64,000 bases of DNA from NCBI RefSeq assembly GCF_010731735.1, contig NZ_AP022588.1, positions 2,666,001-2,730,000 on the forward strand. The letters are read 5' to 3'. Position numbers and translations under genes: made by a program. This stretch comes from Mycolicibacterium sediminis. Lineage in GTDB: Bacteria > Actinomycetota > Actinomycetes > Mycobacteriales > Mycobacteriaceae. Every line of letters starts with the position of its first letter. Position 1 is the stretch's first letter. This document shows positions 52,332 to 61,800 of the stretch, in pieces. The notes beneath the pieces are model-generated. The model was not told the DNA's origin and did no database searches. It saw only the letters and a program-made list of their open reading frames with translations.

Positions 52332-53420
52332 ATGTTCACTCAAACCCCGAAGCTGCGCCTCCGCGATCGAGTGCTGCGCTCATCGCTGGTGGACCTCCTG
52401 ACCGGACCGCACGGCGTCGACCGCTACACCGAGCTGGTGGAACCCACCTGGACCCTCGGCGATGCCCGTGCCAAGGTCGTGCACGTCCGGCGCGACACAC
52501 CGCGCAGCGTCACCCTGACGCTCGAACCGAACGCCGTGTTCACCGCCGGCCCGCCGCTGCGTGCCGGCCAGCACGTCAACCTCACCGTCGAGGTCGACGG
52601 CCGCAGGCAGACCCGCTGCTATTCGCCGGCGAGCGGCGAGAACCGCCGGCTCATCGAGCTGACCGTCGGCGTGCACGACGGCGGCGTCGTCTCCGAGCAC
52701 CTCTACCGCAACGCTCAGCCCGGCATGGTCGTCGGGCTCGAGGGTTCCGGCGGGGACTTCGTACTCCCGGCGGTGCGGCCCAAGCGCATCCTCTTCGTCT
52801 CCGGCGGTAGCGGCATCACCCCGGTGATGTCGATGCTCCGCACGCTGATCGCCGAGGGGCACGCCGAGCAGGCCGGGGCCGAGATCGCGTTCGTGCACTA
52901 CGCGCGCTCGGCGGACGAGGCGTGCTACCGCGAGGAGCTGGCCACGCTGCACGGCGTGCGGGTGCTGCACGGCTACACCCGCAGCGTCGACCCGGGCGAT
53001 CTCGTCGGCCGCTTCGGCGCCGAGCATCTGGCTGCGGCGATGGATTCGCCCGACGCAGTCTTCGTCTGCGGGCCGACCGCACTGGTCGACGCCGTCCGGG
53101 AAATCTGCCCCGACGCGCTGTGGGAGAGCTTCGTGCCCCCGGTGTTCACCGTGGACGTCGAGGCGTCCGGTGGGCAGGTCACGTTCGCCGACAGCGACGT
53201 CGACGTCACCGACGACGGCCGCTCGCTGCTCGAGCAGGCCGAGTCCGCGGGCCTCACCCCCCAGAGCGGGTGCCGGATGGGCATCTGCCACACCTGCACC
53301 CGCCGCAAGACCAGTGGTGCCGTCCGCAATCTCATCACCGGCGCCGTGTCGACGACCGACGAGGAGGACGTGCAGATCTGCGTCACCGCTCCCGTCGGTG
53401 ACGTCGAAGTCGCCCTCTAA
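52332..53420 (+). CDS. Ferredoxin reductase with 2Fe-2S domain (Rv3230c-like)
   Basis: A 362-residue electron-transfer protein. Domain order: FAD domain (residues 40-140, with RCYSPASGENRRLIELTV), NAD(P)H domain (150-270, ILFVSGGSGITPVMSMLRTL), and a C-terminal plant-type 2Fe-2S domain with PQSGCRMGICHTCTRRK and a later QICV. It delivers electrons to the membrane desaturase encoded 44 nt downstream, as Rv3230c does for DesA3. ATG at 52332. Confidence 0.93.
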   Translation: MFTQTPKLRLRDRVLRSSLVDLLTGPHGVDRYTELVEPTWTLGDARAKVVHVRRDTPRSVTLTLEPNAVFTAGPPLRAGQHVNLTVEVDGRRQTRCYSPASGENRRLIELTVGVHDGGVVSEHLYRNAQPGMVVGLEGSGGDFVLPAVRPKRILFVSGGSGITPVMSMLRTLIAEGHAEQAGAEIAFVHYARSADEACYREELATLHGVRVLHGYTRSVDPGDLVGRFGAEHLAAAMDSPDAVFVCGPTALVDAVREICPDALWESFVPPVFTVDVEASGGQVTFADSDVDVTDDGRSLLEQAESAGLTPQSGCRMGICHTCTRRKTSGAVRNLITGAVSTTDEEDVQICVTAPVGDVEVAL

Positions 53421-53464
53421 TCACGCTTTCCGACCACCGAAGAACCTACGAGAAAGGATCAGCC

Positions 53465-54625
53465 ATGACTGCCATGCTCGACAGGACCACCGGCAAGACC
53501 ACCGAGAACGAGACCGAAGCGACCACCCCCGAGGTCACCCGCAGGGGCGGCGTCAGCAAGACCGTGAACGGCGAGACCGTCAGCCTCACCCCCGAGCAGG
53601 TCGAGGCGTTCGGCAAGGAACTCGACGCGATCCGCGAACGCGTCATCGACGACCTCGGTGAGCGCGACCTGACCTACATCCGCAACGTCATCAAGGCCCA
53701 GCGTGGCCTCGAGGCCGGTGGCCGCGCCCTGCTGTGGGCCGGCGTGCTGCCGCCCGCGTGGCTGGCAGGCACCGCGATGCTCGCCGTGTCGAAGATCCTC
53801 GACAACATGGAGATCGGGCACAACATCATGCACGGCCAGTACGACTGGACCGGCGACCCGGCACTCGCGAGCCGCAACTTCGAGTGGGACTCGGCCTGCC
53901 CGAGCGACCAGTGGCGGCACTCGCACAACTACATGCACCACACCTACACCAACATCGTCGGCATGGACCGCGACGTGGGCTACGGCATCCTGCGCATGAG
54001 CGAGGACCAGAAGTGGGCGCCGTACTACCGCGGCAACCCGATCTACGCGTTCCTGCTGATGGTGTTCTTCCAGTACGGCGTGGCCCTGCACGAACTGGAG
54101 ACCGAGCGCATCCGCTCCGGTGAGATCTCGATCGTCGACAAGCGCGAGATCGCCGCGGGCATCTGGAACAAGGTCAAGCGGCAGACGCTGAAGGACTACG
54201 TGGCGTTCCCGCTGCTGTCCGGCCCGTTCGCGCCGTTCACCTTCGCCGGCAACGCCACCGCCAACCTGATCCGCAACGTGTGGTCCTACGCGATCATCTT
54301 CTGCGGACACTTCCCCGAGGGCGTGCAGGAGTTCTCGGTCGAGGAGACCAAGAGCGAGTCCCGCGGACAGTGGTACTTCCGCCAGCTGCTCGGCTCGGCG
54401 AACCTGACCGGCGGCAAGCTCTTCCACCTGATGAGCGGCAACCTGTCGTTCCAGATCGAGCACCACCTGTTCCCGGACATCCCGGCCCACCGGCACGCCG
54501 AGCTGGCGCCCGAGGTCCAGGAGATCTGCGAGCGGTACGGCCTGCCCTACAACAAGGGTCCGCTGCCCAAGCAGTTCGCCACGGTCGTGAACAAGATCTT
54601 CAAGCTGGCCCGCAAGCCGTTCTGA
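53465..54625 (+). CDS. desA3: Membrane acyl-CoA desaturase (DesA3-like)
   Basis: A 386-residue di-iron membrane desaturase. The three histidine boxes are visible: GHNIMHG (His119, His123), HSHNYMHH (His154, His158, His159), and QIEHHLFP near residue 330. Hydrophobic spans flank them. The enzyme should introduce a cis double bond, probably delta-9 in stearoyl-CoA, using electrons from the preceding reductase. ATG follows AGAAAGGATC. The operon is under the divergent TetR protein. Confidence 0.92.
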   Translation: MTAMLDRTTGKTTENETEATTPEVTRRGGVSKTVNGETVSLTPEQVEAFGKELDAIRERVIDDLGERDLTYIRNVIKAQRGLEAGGRALLWAGVLPPAWLAGTAMLAVSKILDNMEIGHNIMHGQYDWTGDPALASRNFEWDSACPSDQWRHSHNYMHHTYTNIVGMDRDVGYGILRMSEDQKWAPYYRGNPIYAFLLMVFFQYGVALHELETERIRSGEISIVDKREIAAGIWNKVKRQTLKDYVAFPLLSGPFAPFTFAGNATANLIRNVWSYAIIFCGHFPEGVQEFSVEETKSESRGQWYFRQLLGSANLTGGKLFHLMSGNLSFQIEHHLFPDIPAHRHAELAPEVQEICERYGLPYNKGPLPKQFATVVNKIFKLARKPF

Positions 54626-54643
54626 GTCTCGAGCGGCGACACA

Positions 54644-54685
54644 ACGGTTGTTGACGTTTTCCGGCGACATTCCATCAACAACCGT
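54644..54685. terminator. Inverted repeat between convergent desaturase and nei genes
   Basis: ACGGTTGTTGA (54644-54654) and TCAACAACCGT (54675-54685) are perfect 11-bp arms around a 20-nt loop, 19 nt after the desaturase stop and 20 nt before the nei stop. It is a candidate bidirectional terminator, though the loop is long and no U-tract follows. Confidence 0.45.
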
Positions 54686-54704
54686 AGTTTCGGCCAAGTC
54701 TGAA

Positions 54705-55475
54705 TCAGGTCTGACAGACCGGACACCAGAAGGAGATCCGCTCGCTGCCGGTGACTTCCGCCCGGTCCGACAGCACCGTCGTCCCGCAGCGTCGACACGG
54801 ACGCCCGACCCGGCCGTAGATCCACAGATCGCGGCCGGGTCTGGTGTCTCCGGTCGTGGTGCGGTTGACCCGGGAACGGTTGAGCCACAGCATGTCCCGC
54901 GCGCGCTGGACCATCCGCAGCGGATCCTTCAGCTCGCCCACCGGCGTGGTCGGCAGCCGCCCCATGACGAAGCACAATTCGTTGGCATAGACGTTGCCGA
55001 CCCCGGCCATCACGCGCTGGTCGAGCAGCGCCTCGGCGAGGGGACGCTCGGGATCGGTCACCAGGTTCGTCGAGGCCACTTGGGGTTCCCAGTCCGGTCC
55101 GAGCAGGTCGGGGCCCAGGTGCGCGACGACCTCCATGTCGTGGTCGCGCTCGAGGATCTCCAGCACGCCGAGGTCGACGCCCGCGGCACGCGAGTCGGAC
55201 GTCTCCAGCAGGATGCGAACCTTGTACTCGGGCACCCGGCGGATCTGACCACCCAGCAGCCAGGCGCCGTCCATCTTCAGGTGGGAGTGGATGCTCGCGT
55301 CCCCGGCCCGGATGAAGAGGTGCTTGCCGCGGCTGAGCACCTCGTCGACGACGCAGCCGGTGAGGTCGACGGTCGCGAACTTCGGCACGCGCACGTCGCA
55401 GCGGGTCAACGTCTTGCCCTCGAGCGCCTCGCGCAACTTCGTCGCGGTGCGGTAGACGGTGTCGCCTTCCGGCAT
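54705..55475 (-). CDS. nei: Fpg/Nei family DNA glycosylase (endonuclease VIII)
   Basis: A 256-residue base-excision repair enzyme that removes oxidised pyrimidines and cuts the backbone. Seen: N-terminal [10 protein letters not shown] with the nucleophilic Pro2 and Glu3, [20 protein letters not shown] near residue 150, and the C-terminal zinc finger CRRC...CPVC. ATG at 55475 follows GGAGG; the longer frame upstream is rejected because Pro must follow the start. Corresponds to M. tuberculosis Rv3297, next to lhr there. Confidence 0.93.
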   Translation of the reverse strand: MPEGDTVYRTATKLREALEGKTLTRCDVRVPKFATVDLTGCVVDEVLSRGKHLFIRAGDASIHSHLKMDGAWLLGGQIRRVPEYKVRILLETSDSRAAGVDLGVLEILERDHDMEVVAHLGPDLLGPDWEPQVASTNLVTDPERPLAEALLDQRVMAGVGNVYANELCFVMGRLPTTPVGELKDPLRMVQRARDMLWLNRSRVNRTTTGDTRPGRDLWIYGRVGRPCRRCGTTVLSDRAEVTGSERISFWCPVCQT

Positions 55476-55818
55476 TGCGCCTCCGTTCGTCTCAAACCTT
55501 CGGTAGAACGCTACATGCGCGGCTGCGGCGGCATTCCAGCCGAATGGGCGGCATGGTCTGACGTGTCGCCAGTCCTCCTGCGCAGGAGTAGATCTGGGCG
55601 CCGTCCGGCCCCGTGCGCGTCGCCCAGGATGCGTGGTCGTCACGCCACGCCGGTACGCGCCTACTGAAATTGACATCTCGGTGCGATTCTGGCAAATATG
55701 AACGACTGTTGACTAGGCATCGTTTCTCCATCGAATCCTCCTCGAAGTTGCCTCGTAGATGGTTACACTTCGCCGTCGCGTGAGGGTGGTGCGCGACGTT
55801 CACGCATTGAGGGGAAAA
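55476..55818. other. 343-nt intergenic region, divergent control region
   Basis: No gene is evident. It separates the nei start from the PE-PPE protein start. TTGACT at 55709-55714 is the only good -35-like hexamer on the plus strand but lacks a matching -10 at normal spacing. I saw no clear palindrome or small frame. Confidence 0.5.
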
Positions 55819-57237
55819 ATGGGCAAACATCGTCAAGGATCACGTCGGGGGATTCTCCGGCCCTGGATCACCGTCGGTGTGGCGCTCGAGGTGGCCGGCG
55901 CGGTTGCGATCACCTGCGCCGTGAACCCGACCATCGCCGAGGTGGGGCTCGCCGCCAGCCACGCGATCTTCGTGGACGGCACCAAGTCGCCGATCCTCAG
56001 TGACCTCGACGATCCGGCCGACCGCATGCGGGACAGCTTCGCCGGACGGTACGACTTCCCCGGGGATGACCCCGAGTTCGTCCGCTACCCCGGGACCGTC
56101 GGCTTGGCGAGCGTCCTGACCGACGGTTTCGGCGCCCCGACGTTCGACGCGTCCGAGCAGGTGGCGGTCGACGACCTGGTCCAGCGGGTTAAGGCGAACC
56201 AGACCGGTGGCGATCGGACCGCCACGACGTACCTCGTCGGTTACTCGCAGGGTGCCGGTGCGGTGGTCCGCGCCGTCGCCGACCTCGAGAACGCCGAAGA
56301 CTCGAACTACGACGCCGCTCACGTCGTCGTCGTCCTCGCGGCCAACCCGCGGCGCAACGACGGCGGTGTGCTGACGCGGTTTCCCGCCTTCACGCTTCCG
56401 CTGATCGGCGCCACCTTCGGGGTGGGGACCGATCCGTCCCAGACCAGGATCATCCAGGTCACCAAGCAGTACGACGGCGTCGCCGACGCCCCTCTCTACG
56501 TCTTGAACGTGGTGGCGGACCTCAACGCCGTCCTGGGGTTCGTCTATCTCCACGGTGGTTACTACCGGGACGTCGACATCGATCCGGAGAACCCGCCGGC
56601 CGATGCGCTCGTGACGACGCACTCGGACGGCCGTGTCACCGACATCCTGTTGCGCAACAAGCCCGGCGACCTTCCGCTCACTCGTCCGCTGCTCGACCTC
56701 GGCGTGCCACGCGACGTGGTCCTCGCGATGGATCCCGCGCTTCGCGCCATCATCGAAAGCGGTTACGACCGGCCGGCGAACGGCTCCGTGACGTCGGATC
56801 GACCGGTCCCCTTCAAGCTGCTTCCCAGCGCGGGCGACGTCGCGCGAAACACCCGATCGGTGGCGGAGGGCGACGAGCCGGCGTCACCGGCACCCACCGC
56901 GCCGCAGTCCTCGCCCGTGGCCGAACCGACGCCGGCAACTGCCGACGCGTCCGGTCGCGCCGCGAAGGCGCCCACGACGACCGTCGCGGACGGCGAGCAC
57001 GGGGCAGTTGCCGGGTCGAACCCGAGGAAGTTCACGCCGCCCCGATCCGCGCCGGGAGGGTGGAAGCCCGGCATGCTGCTCCGCGGAGTCCGCGACGCCG
57101 TCACCACCGCGTTCACCCCGCGGTCCACCACGGCGGACTCCCCGTCACCGTCTGCGCCGGCCGATCCGGTCGCGCCGAGTGCGACCGTCGGCAGCAGCCC
57201 CGAGAAGGACTCGGCCACGACCGCCGCGGCGTCGTAG
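55819..57237 (+). CDS. PE-PPE domain protein (secreted serine hydrolase-like)
   Basis: A 472-residue protein. Residues 14-40 contain an N-terminal hydrophobic signal or anchor (VGVALEVAGAVAITCAV). Residues 45-330 form a PE-PPE (DUF-type) alpha/beta hydrolase domain with the nucleophile elbow YLVGYSQGAGAVV. The C-terminal 150 residues are Pro/Ala/Ser/Thr-rich and disordered. No PE or PPE N-terminal helical domain is present. ATG at 55819 follows GAGGGG. It may act on lipids or esters at the cell surface; substrate unknown. Confidence 0.83.
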   Translation: MGKHRQGSRRGILRPWITVGVALEVAGAVAITCAVNPTIAEVGLAASHAIFVDGTKSPILSDLDDPADRMRDSFAGRYDFPGDDPEFVRYPGTVGLASVLTDGFGAPTFDASEQVAVDDLVQRVKANQTGGDRTATTYLVGYSQGAGAVVRAVADLENAEDSNYDAAHVVVVLAANPRRNDGGVLTRFPAFTLPLIGATFGVGTDPSQTRIIQVTKQYDGVADAPLYVLNVVADLNAVLGFVYLHGGYYRDVDIDPENPPADALVTTHSDGRVTDILLRNKPGDLPLTRPLLDLGVPRDVVLAMDPALRAIIESGYDRPANGSVTSDRPVPFKLLPSAGDVARNTRSVAEGDEPASPAPTAPQSSPVAEPTPATADASGRAAKAPTTTVADGEHGAVAGSNPRKFTPPRSAPGGWKPGMLLRGVRDAVTTAFTPRSTTADSPSPSAPADPVAPSATVGSSPEKDSATTAAAS

Positions 57238-57240
57238 TCC

Positions 57241-58194
57241 CTAGGGACCCGGCTGGACCGACCGCAGCACCCGCTCGGCCTCGTCGACGATGCGGCCCAC
57301 GAGTGGTGTCGCGGGCTCGATCTCGCGGATGAGGTCGACGGCCTCACCCGCCCACACGGGGTGGTAGTCGGGATCCCCGCGCTCGACGCCCGCCGCGTAT
57401 TCGGCCTTCGCCGCCGCGTCGTCCCGCAGCTCGTCCTCGCGGTCGTGCCACGCGTCGGTGAAGCGGTTGCGCAGCGTGCGTGCGGTGAACCGGTGCGGCC
57501 ACGGCGAATCCCGGACGACGTCGAGCACCCGGTCGCGGGTCGTGTCGGCGGCGGACGCGGCGATGATGGCCTTCGACTCCAGGGGTCCGACGAGCGCCTC
57601 GTGGGTGGCCTCGAAGCGAGTGCCGATCATCGCCCCCGCCGCGCCGAGGGCGAGGGCGGCCGCCACCCCGCGCCCGTCGGCGATCCCGCCGGCCGCCACC
57701 ACGGGCGTCGCGCCCGCGGCGTCGACGACTGCGGGCACGAACGCCATGGTGCCGCGGCCCTCGCCGTGACCGCCGGCCTCGGCGCCCTGGGCCACTACGG
57801 CGTCGGCACCGAGGTCGAGGGCGCGACGGGCGTCGTCGAGTGTGGTGACCTGGACGAGCAGCGGGATTCCCGACGCGCGGACGGCGGCGGCGAACGGCGT
57901 GGGGTCGCCGAACGACAGCATGATGGCGGCAGGCCGGCGGGCGATCACCTCGTCCAGTGTCGCGGCGTCGACGGACCACGCCAGAAGGCCCACGCCCCAG
58001 GGCTTCTCGGTACCGGCGTCGGCCACGTCGCACTCGCGCCTGAGCCATTCGGCGTCGCCACTGCCGATCATGCCGAGGCCGCCGCCCTCGGAGACGGCTG
58101 CGGCCAGTGCACCACCGGAGACGCCGCCCATCGGGGCGAGCACGATCGGGTGATCGACGCCCAGGAGTGTCGTCAGTGCGGTGTGCAGAGCCAT
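57241..58194 (-). CDS. Nitronate monooxygenase family protein
   Basis: A 317-residue FMN enzyme of the 2-nitropropane dioxygenase family. Seen: PIVLAPMGGVSGGALAAAVS near residue 20, GADAVVAQGAEAGGHGEG near 130 with the catalytic-site His, and TPVVAAGGIADGRGVAAALALG near 165. It would oxidise nitronates such as propionate-3-nitronate, or act as a related FMN oxidoreductase. Its stop is 3 nt from that of the PE-PPE gene, convergent. Confidence 0.88.
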   Translation of the reverse strand: MALHTALTTLLGVDHPIVLAPMGGVSGGALAAAVSEGGGLGMIGSGDAEWLRRECDVADAGTEKPWGVGLLAWSVDAATLDEVIARRPAAIMLSFGDPTPFAAAVRASGIPLLVQVTTLDDARRALDLGADAVVAQGAEAGGHGEGRGTMAFVPAVVDAAGATPVVAAGGIADGRGVAAALALGAAGAMIGTRFEATHEALVGPLESKAIIAASAADTTRDRVLDVVRDSPWPHRFTARTLRNRFTDAWHDREDELRDDAAAKAEYAAGVERGDPDYHPVWAGEAVDLIREIEPATPLVGRIVDEAERVLRSVQPGP

Positions 58195-58216
58195 GTCAGC
58201 ACTGTAGGCAGACGGC

Positions 58217-58708
58217 TCAGGCGGGAATCGAGGACAGTCCTCGCGCCGCCTCCTGGTGACGGTGCTGGCGCTCCACCACGGCGAAGTAGAACGCGTACGC
58301 GAACGCGCAACTGGTGAAGAGACTCGAGACGAAGAACAGCCATGGCCGGTTGATCCCGCGGCGACGCCCGTCCCAGATCGTGAACAGCGGAAGCAGGATG
58401 ACGTTGATGATCGTGTAGTCCTGGCTCGCCGACGCGGCGGCGGGGTTGTCGTAACCCAGCACGATGAACTGCTGCCAGCTGCCCGGCCCCCAGAAGGGGT
58501 TGCCGCCCGCCACGGCGTACTCCGCGACGAACTGGTGGTTGAAGTAGTAGCCGAGGCCGATCGACGCCACGCCGATCACGTACAGCGCGATCTCCATCGC
58601 GGAGAACGTCGGTCCGCCCGCCGGCCGGGCGAAGATCTGCGGGTTGGCCCGAACGATCCAGGCGATGACGGCGATGCCGAGAACCAGATGGACGATGAGC
58701 GAGATCAC
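58217..58708 (-). CDS. DUF2834 domain membrane protein
   Basis: A 163-residue membrane protein with about four spans; YYFNHQFVAEYAVAGGNPFW near residue 55, DYTIINVILLPLFTIWDGRR and LFFVSSLFTSCAFAYAFYFA are DUF2834-like. Function unknown. Same strand as the monooxygenase, 22 nt before it, so likely co-transcribed. Confidence 0.75.
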   Translation of the reverse strand: MISLIVHLVLGIAVIAWIVRANPQIFARPAGGPTFSAMEIALYVIGVASIGLGYYFNHQFVAEYAVAGGNPFWGPGSWQQFIVLGYDNPAAASASQDYTIINVILLPLFTIWDGRRRGINRPWLFFVSSLFTSCAFAYAFYFAVVERQHRHQEAARGLSSIPA

Positions 58709-58866
58709 CAGGCCAGTATGGAACGGTTCCCGCCTCGTTTTGTCACTTTTGCCGTTTCGACGTGGCGGTCAGATGCCCTTGATCCGCACCGACTCGTCAG
58801 TCCATGGGAGCGACGAGGGCTCGCCCGTGCATCTCGAGATCGGTGACCTTCGTCGCACCCGTCCGA

Positions 58867-61800
58867 TCAACGAAGCCGCAGGCCCCGCGGTGTGCGCGCA
58901 AAACCTGCTGCCACCAACGCATCACCGACCAACGCGAGTGCTGGATCGTTGGTCGAGTCCAGGACCGGCATCCCGTTGACCTTCTCGACCAGCAGCGCCT
59001 GCAGGCGACCGGAGCCGACGAGCCCCACCAACGCGGTCGCGGCTGCGGTGAGGGCCTCGGTGTCCTCGGAGTACGACAGCAAGGTGCGGCCCCCACGCTC
59101 GAGGAACCACACCAGCTCTCCGTCCACCAGCACGACCAGCGCGCCCGCCTTGCGGCCGGGCCGATGGGTGCCGTCGGCCGGCCAGGGGAGTGCGGCTCCA
59201 TAGGGGTTCGCCGGGTCGGCCGCCGCGAGGACGACGGCGTCGTAGGCGCGGGTGCCCGAGTCGACGTCGTCGAGGTAGGTGCGCAACCGGTCGACCGTCG
59301 ACGCCACTGCGAACTGCGCGCCACCCAGCGACTCGACGAAGTACCCCCGCTGACAGCGGCCGGCCTCCTCGAACGCGCTGAGCACCTTGTAGAGCATCGC
59401 GAATCCGCCGGGCACGCCCTCTGCGGACCCCTTGGTCAGGACGCCGTAGCGGCTCAGCAGCAGATCGGCCTGGAAGTGCGTCCGGATCGTGGAGTCGGGT
59501 TCGGCGGCGGGCAATGCCGACCACCGTCCCGCGACCGTGGTGTCGGTGGTCCTGGTCTGTGCATGGGCGACGCTGTAGCGGCTGAGCCTCGGCGCCCGCT
59601 GTTGCTTCTGCCGGTGTGCGCCACCGCCACGGCGCCGGCTGCCGCCCGAGAGCACGGCCCGCACGGGCGCGAAGGTGTCCCCGGTGACCCAGCCTGCCCA
59701 GACCAGTTCCCAGAGCGCCTTCTTGACCGCGTCGTCGGCGGCGCCGAGTTGACGGAAGAAGTACGCGCCACCGTTGCCGAGCGTCGCCATGATCTCGCGG
59801 TGGGTGTCGGTGAAGTCGATCTCCGCGGGCGCGGCCAGGCTGAGTGGCGCCGAGTCCGCGGTGTGGAAGGCGATCCAGCCGTCCGAGCCGGCGATCGGTC
59901 CGGCGCCGGACCACGTCACCTCGCCGGTCGCCAGCAGCTCGTCGAGCATCGCGGGCTGGTAGTCCCGTACTCGCGGGCCGAATACCAAGGGTTCGATGGC
60001 CGACGCGGGGATGGGCACGCCCGACAACTGGTCGATGACGCCGGCGAGTCCGTCGACGCCCGAGTTCCGGGTCGACCCGACCTGCTGCCACGCGGGCAGG
60101 AATCTCGCGTAGGCCGCGGTGCTGACGGGCTCGACCTGCGCCCGCAGGACGGCCAGCGACCGCCGCCGCAGGATCTTGAGAACGTCGGAGTCGCACCACT
60201 GTTCACCGATCGGGTCGGTGTACTCGCCCTTCACCAGCTTGCCGTCGACCGCCATCCGGCCCAGCACGTCGGCGGTCACCCGCAGGCCCAGCCCGAACCG
60301 GGCCGCGGCCTCGGCCGTGGTGAACGGGCCGCGGGTGCGCGCGTAGCGGCCGAGCAACTCGCCGAGCGGATCTCGGACGGATTCGGTGAAGCTCAAGGGG
60401 ATGCCGACGGGCACGCCGACGCCGACGCCGTCGCGCAGCAGGCCCATGTCCTCGATCGCCACCCACCACGTCTCGCCGGCGAACGACACCGTCAGTGCCC
60501 GGCGGGCGGCGTGCAGCGCTTCGAGCCATCCGTTGACGTCGGACGCCGTGGAACGCGCCGCGACCTCGGCCGCGGTCAGCGGGCCGAGGAGGCGCAGGAG
60601 GTCCGCGACGCCCTCGGCGTCCCGCGCCTGACGATCCTCGGCGAGGTGCTGCAGCTGCCGGTGCGTCGACTCGATGACGGCCGGGTCGAGCAGCTCGCGG
60701 AGTTCGACGCGCCCGAGCAGCTCGGAGAGCAGCACACTGTCGAGTGACAGTGCGGCGGCACGTCGTTCGGCCAGCGGGCTGTCGCCCTCGTACATGAACG
60801 CGCCGACGTAGCCGAACAACAGGGAGGCGGCGAAGGGTGACGGCGTCGACGTCTCGACCTCGAGCACCCGGATGCGGCGCGAGGCGATGCGATTCATCAG
60901 TTCGATCAGCGTCGGCACGTCGTAGACGTCCTGCAGGCACTCGCGGACGGTCTCCAGCACGATCGGGAAGTCCGGGTACTTGCGCGCCACGTCGAGCAAT
61001 TGGGCCGCACGCTGGCGCTGGTGCCACAGCGGCGAGCGCTTGCCGGGATGGCGGCGCGGCAGCAGCAGGGCGCGGGCGGCGCACTCGCGGAACCTCGAGG
61101 CGAACAGTGCCGAGCCGCCGACCTCGGCGGTGACGATCGGTTCGATCTCGTCGGCGTCGAACACGAACAGTTCGGCGCCGGGGGCGGCGTCCTCGGTGTC
61201 GGGGAGCCGCACGATGATGCCGTCGTCGGACGCGGTCGGCTTCTCGTCGATGCCGTAGCGCTCCCGCAGGCGGCGCCCCACCGCGAGCGCGAGCGGACCG
61301 TGCACCCGAAGGCCGTAGGGGGAGTGCAGGATCACGCGCCAATCGCCGAGTTCGTCGCGGAACCTCTCGACGAGGAATGTGCTGTCGGTGGGCACGGTGC
61401 CCGTGGCCTCGCGCTGTTCGCCGAGGAGCTGGAACAGGTTGTCGGTCGCGAACTCGTTGAAACCCATGGTCGCGCAGCGCTCGTCGAACTTCTCGCGGTT
61501 CAGACCGGCGAGCTGACCGGTGAACTCGCCGATGGCCGCGCCGAGTTCGGCGGGCCGCCCGACGCCGTCGCCACGCCAGTAGGGCAGGCGCGCGGGCTGC
61601 CCGGGAGCGGGGACGACGAGGACGCGGTCGTGGGTGATCTCCGTGATCCGCCAGCTGGTGGCGCCCAGGGAGATGACGTCTCCGGGCCTGGACTCGTACA
61701 CCATCTCCTCGTCGAGTTCACCGACGCGAGAGGGTTTCTCGGTGTCGGCGTTCGTCGCGAGGTAGACCGTGAACAGGCCGCGGTCGGGGATGGCGCCGCC

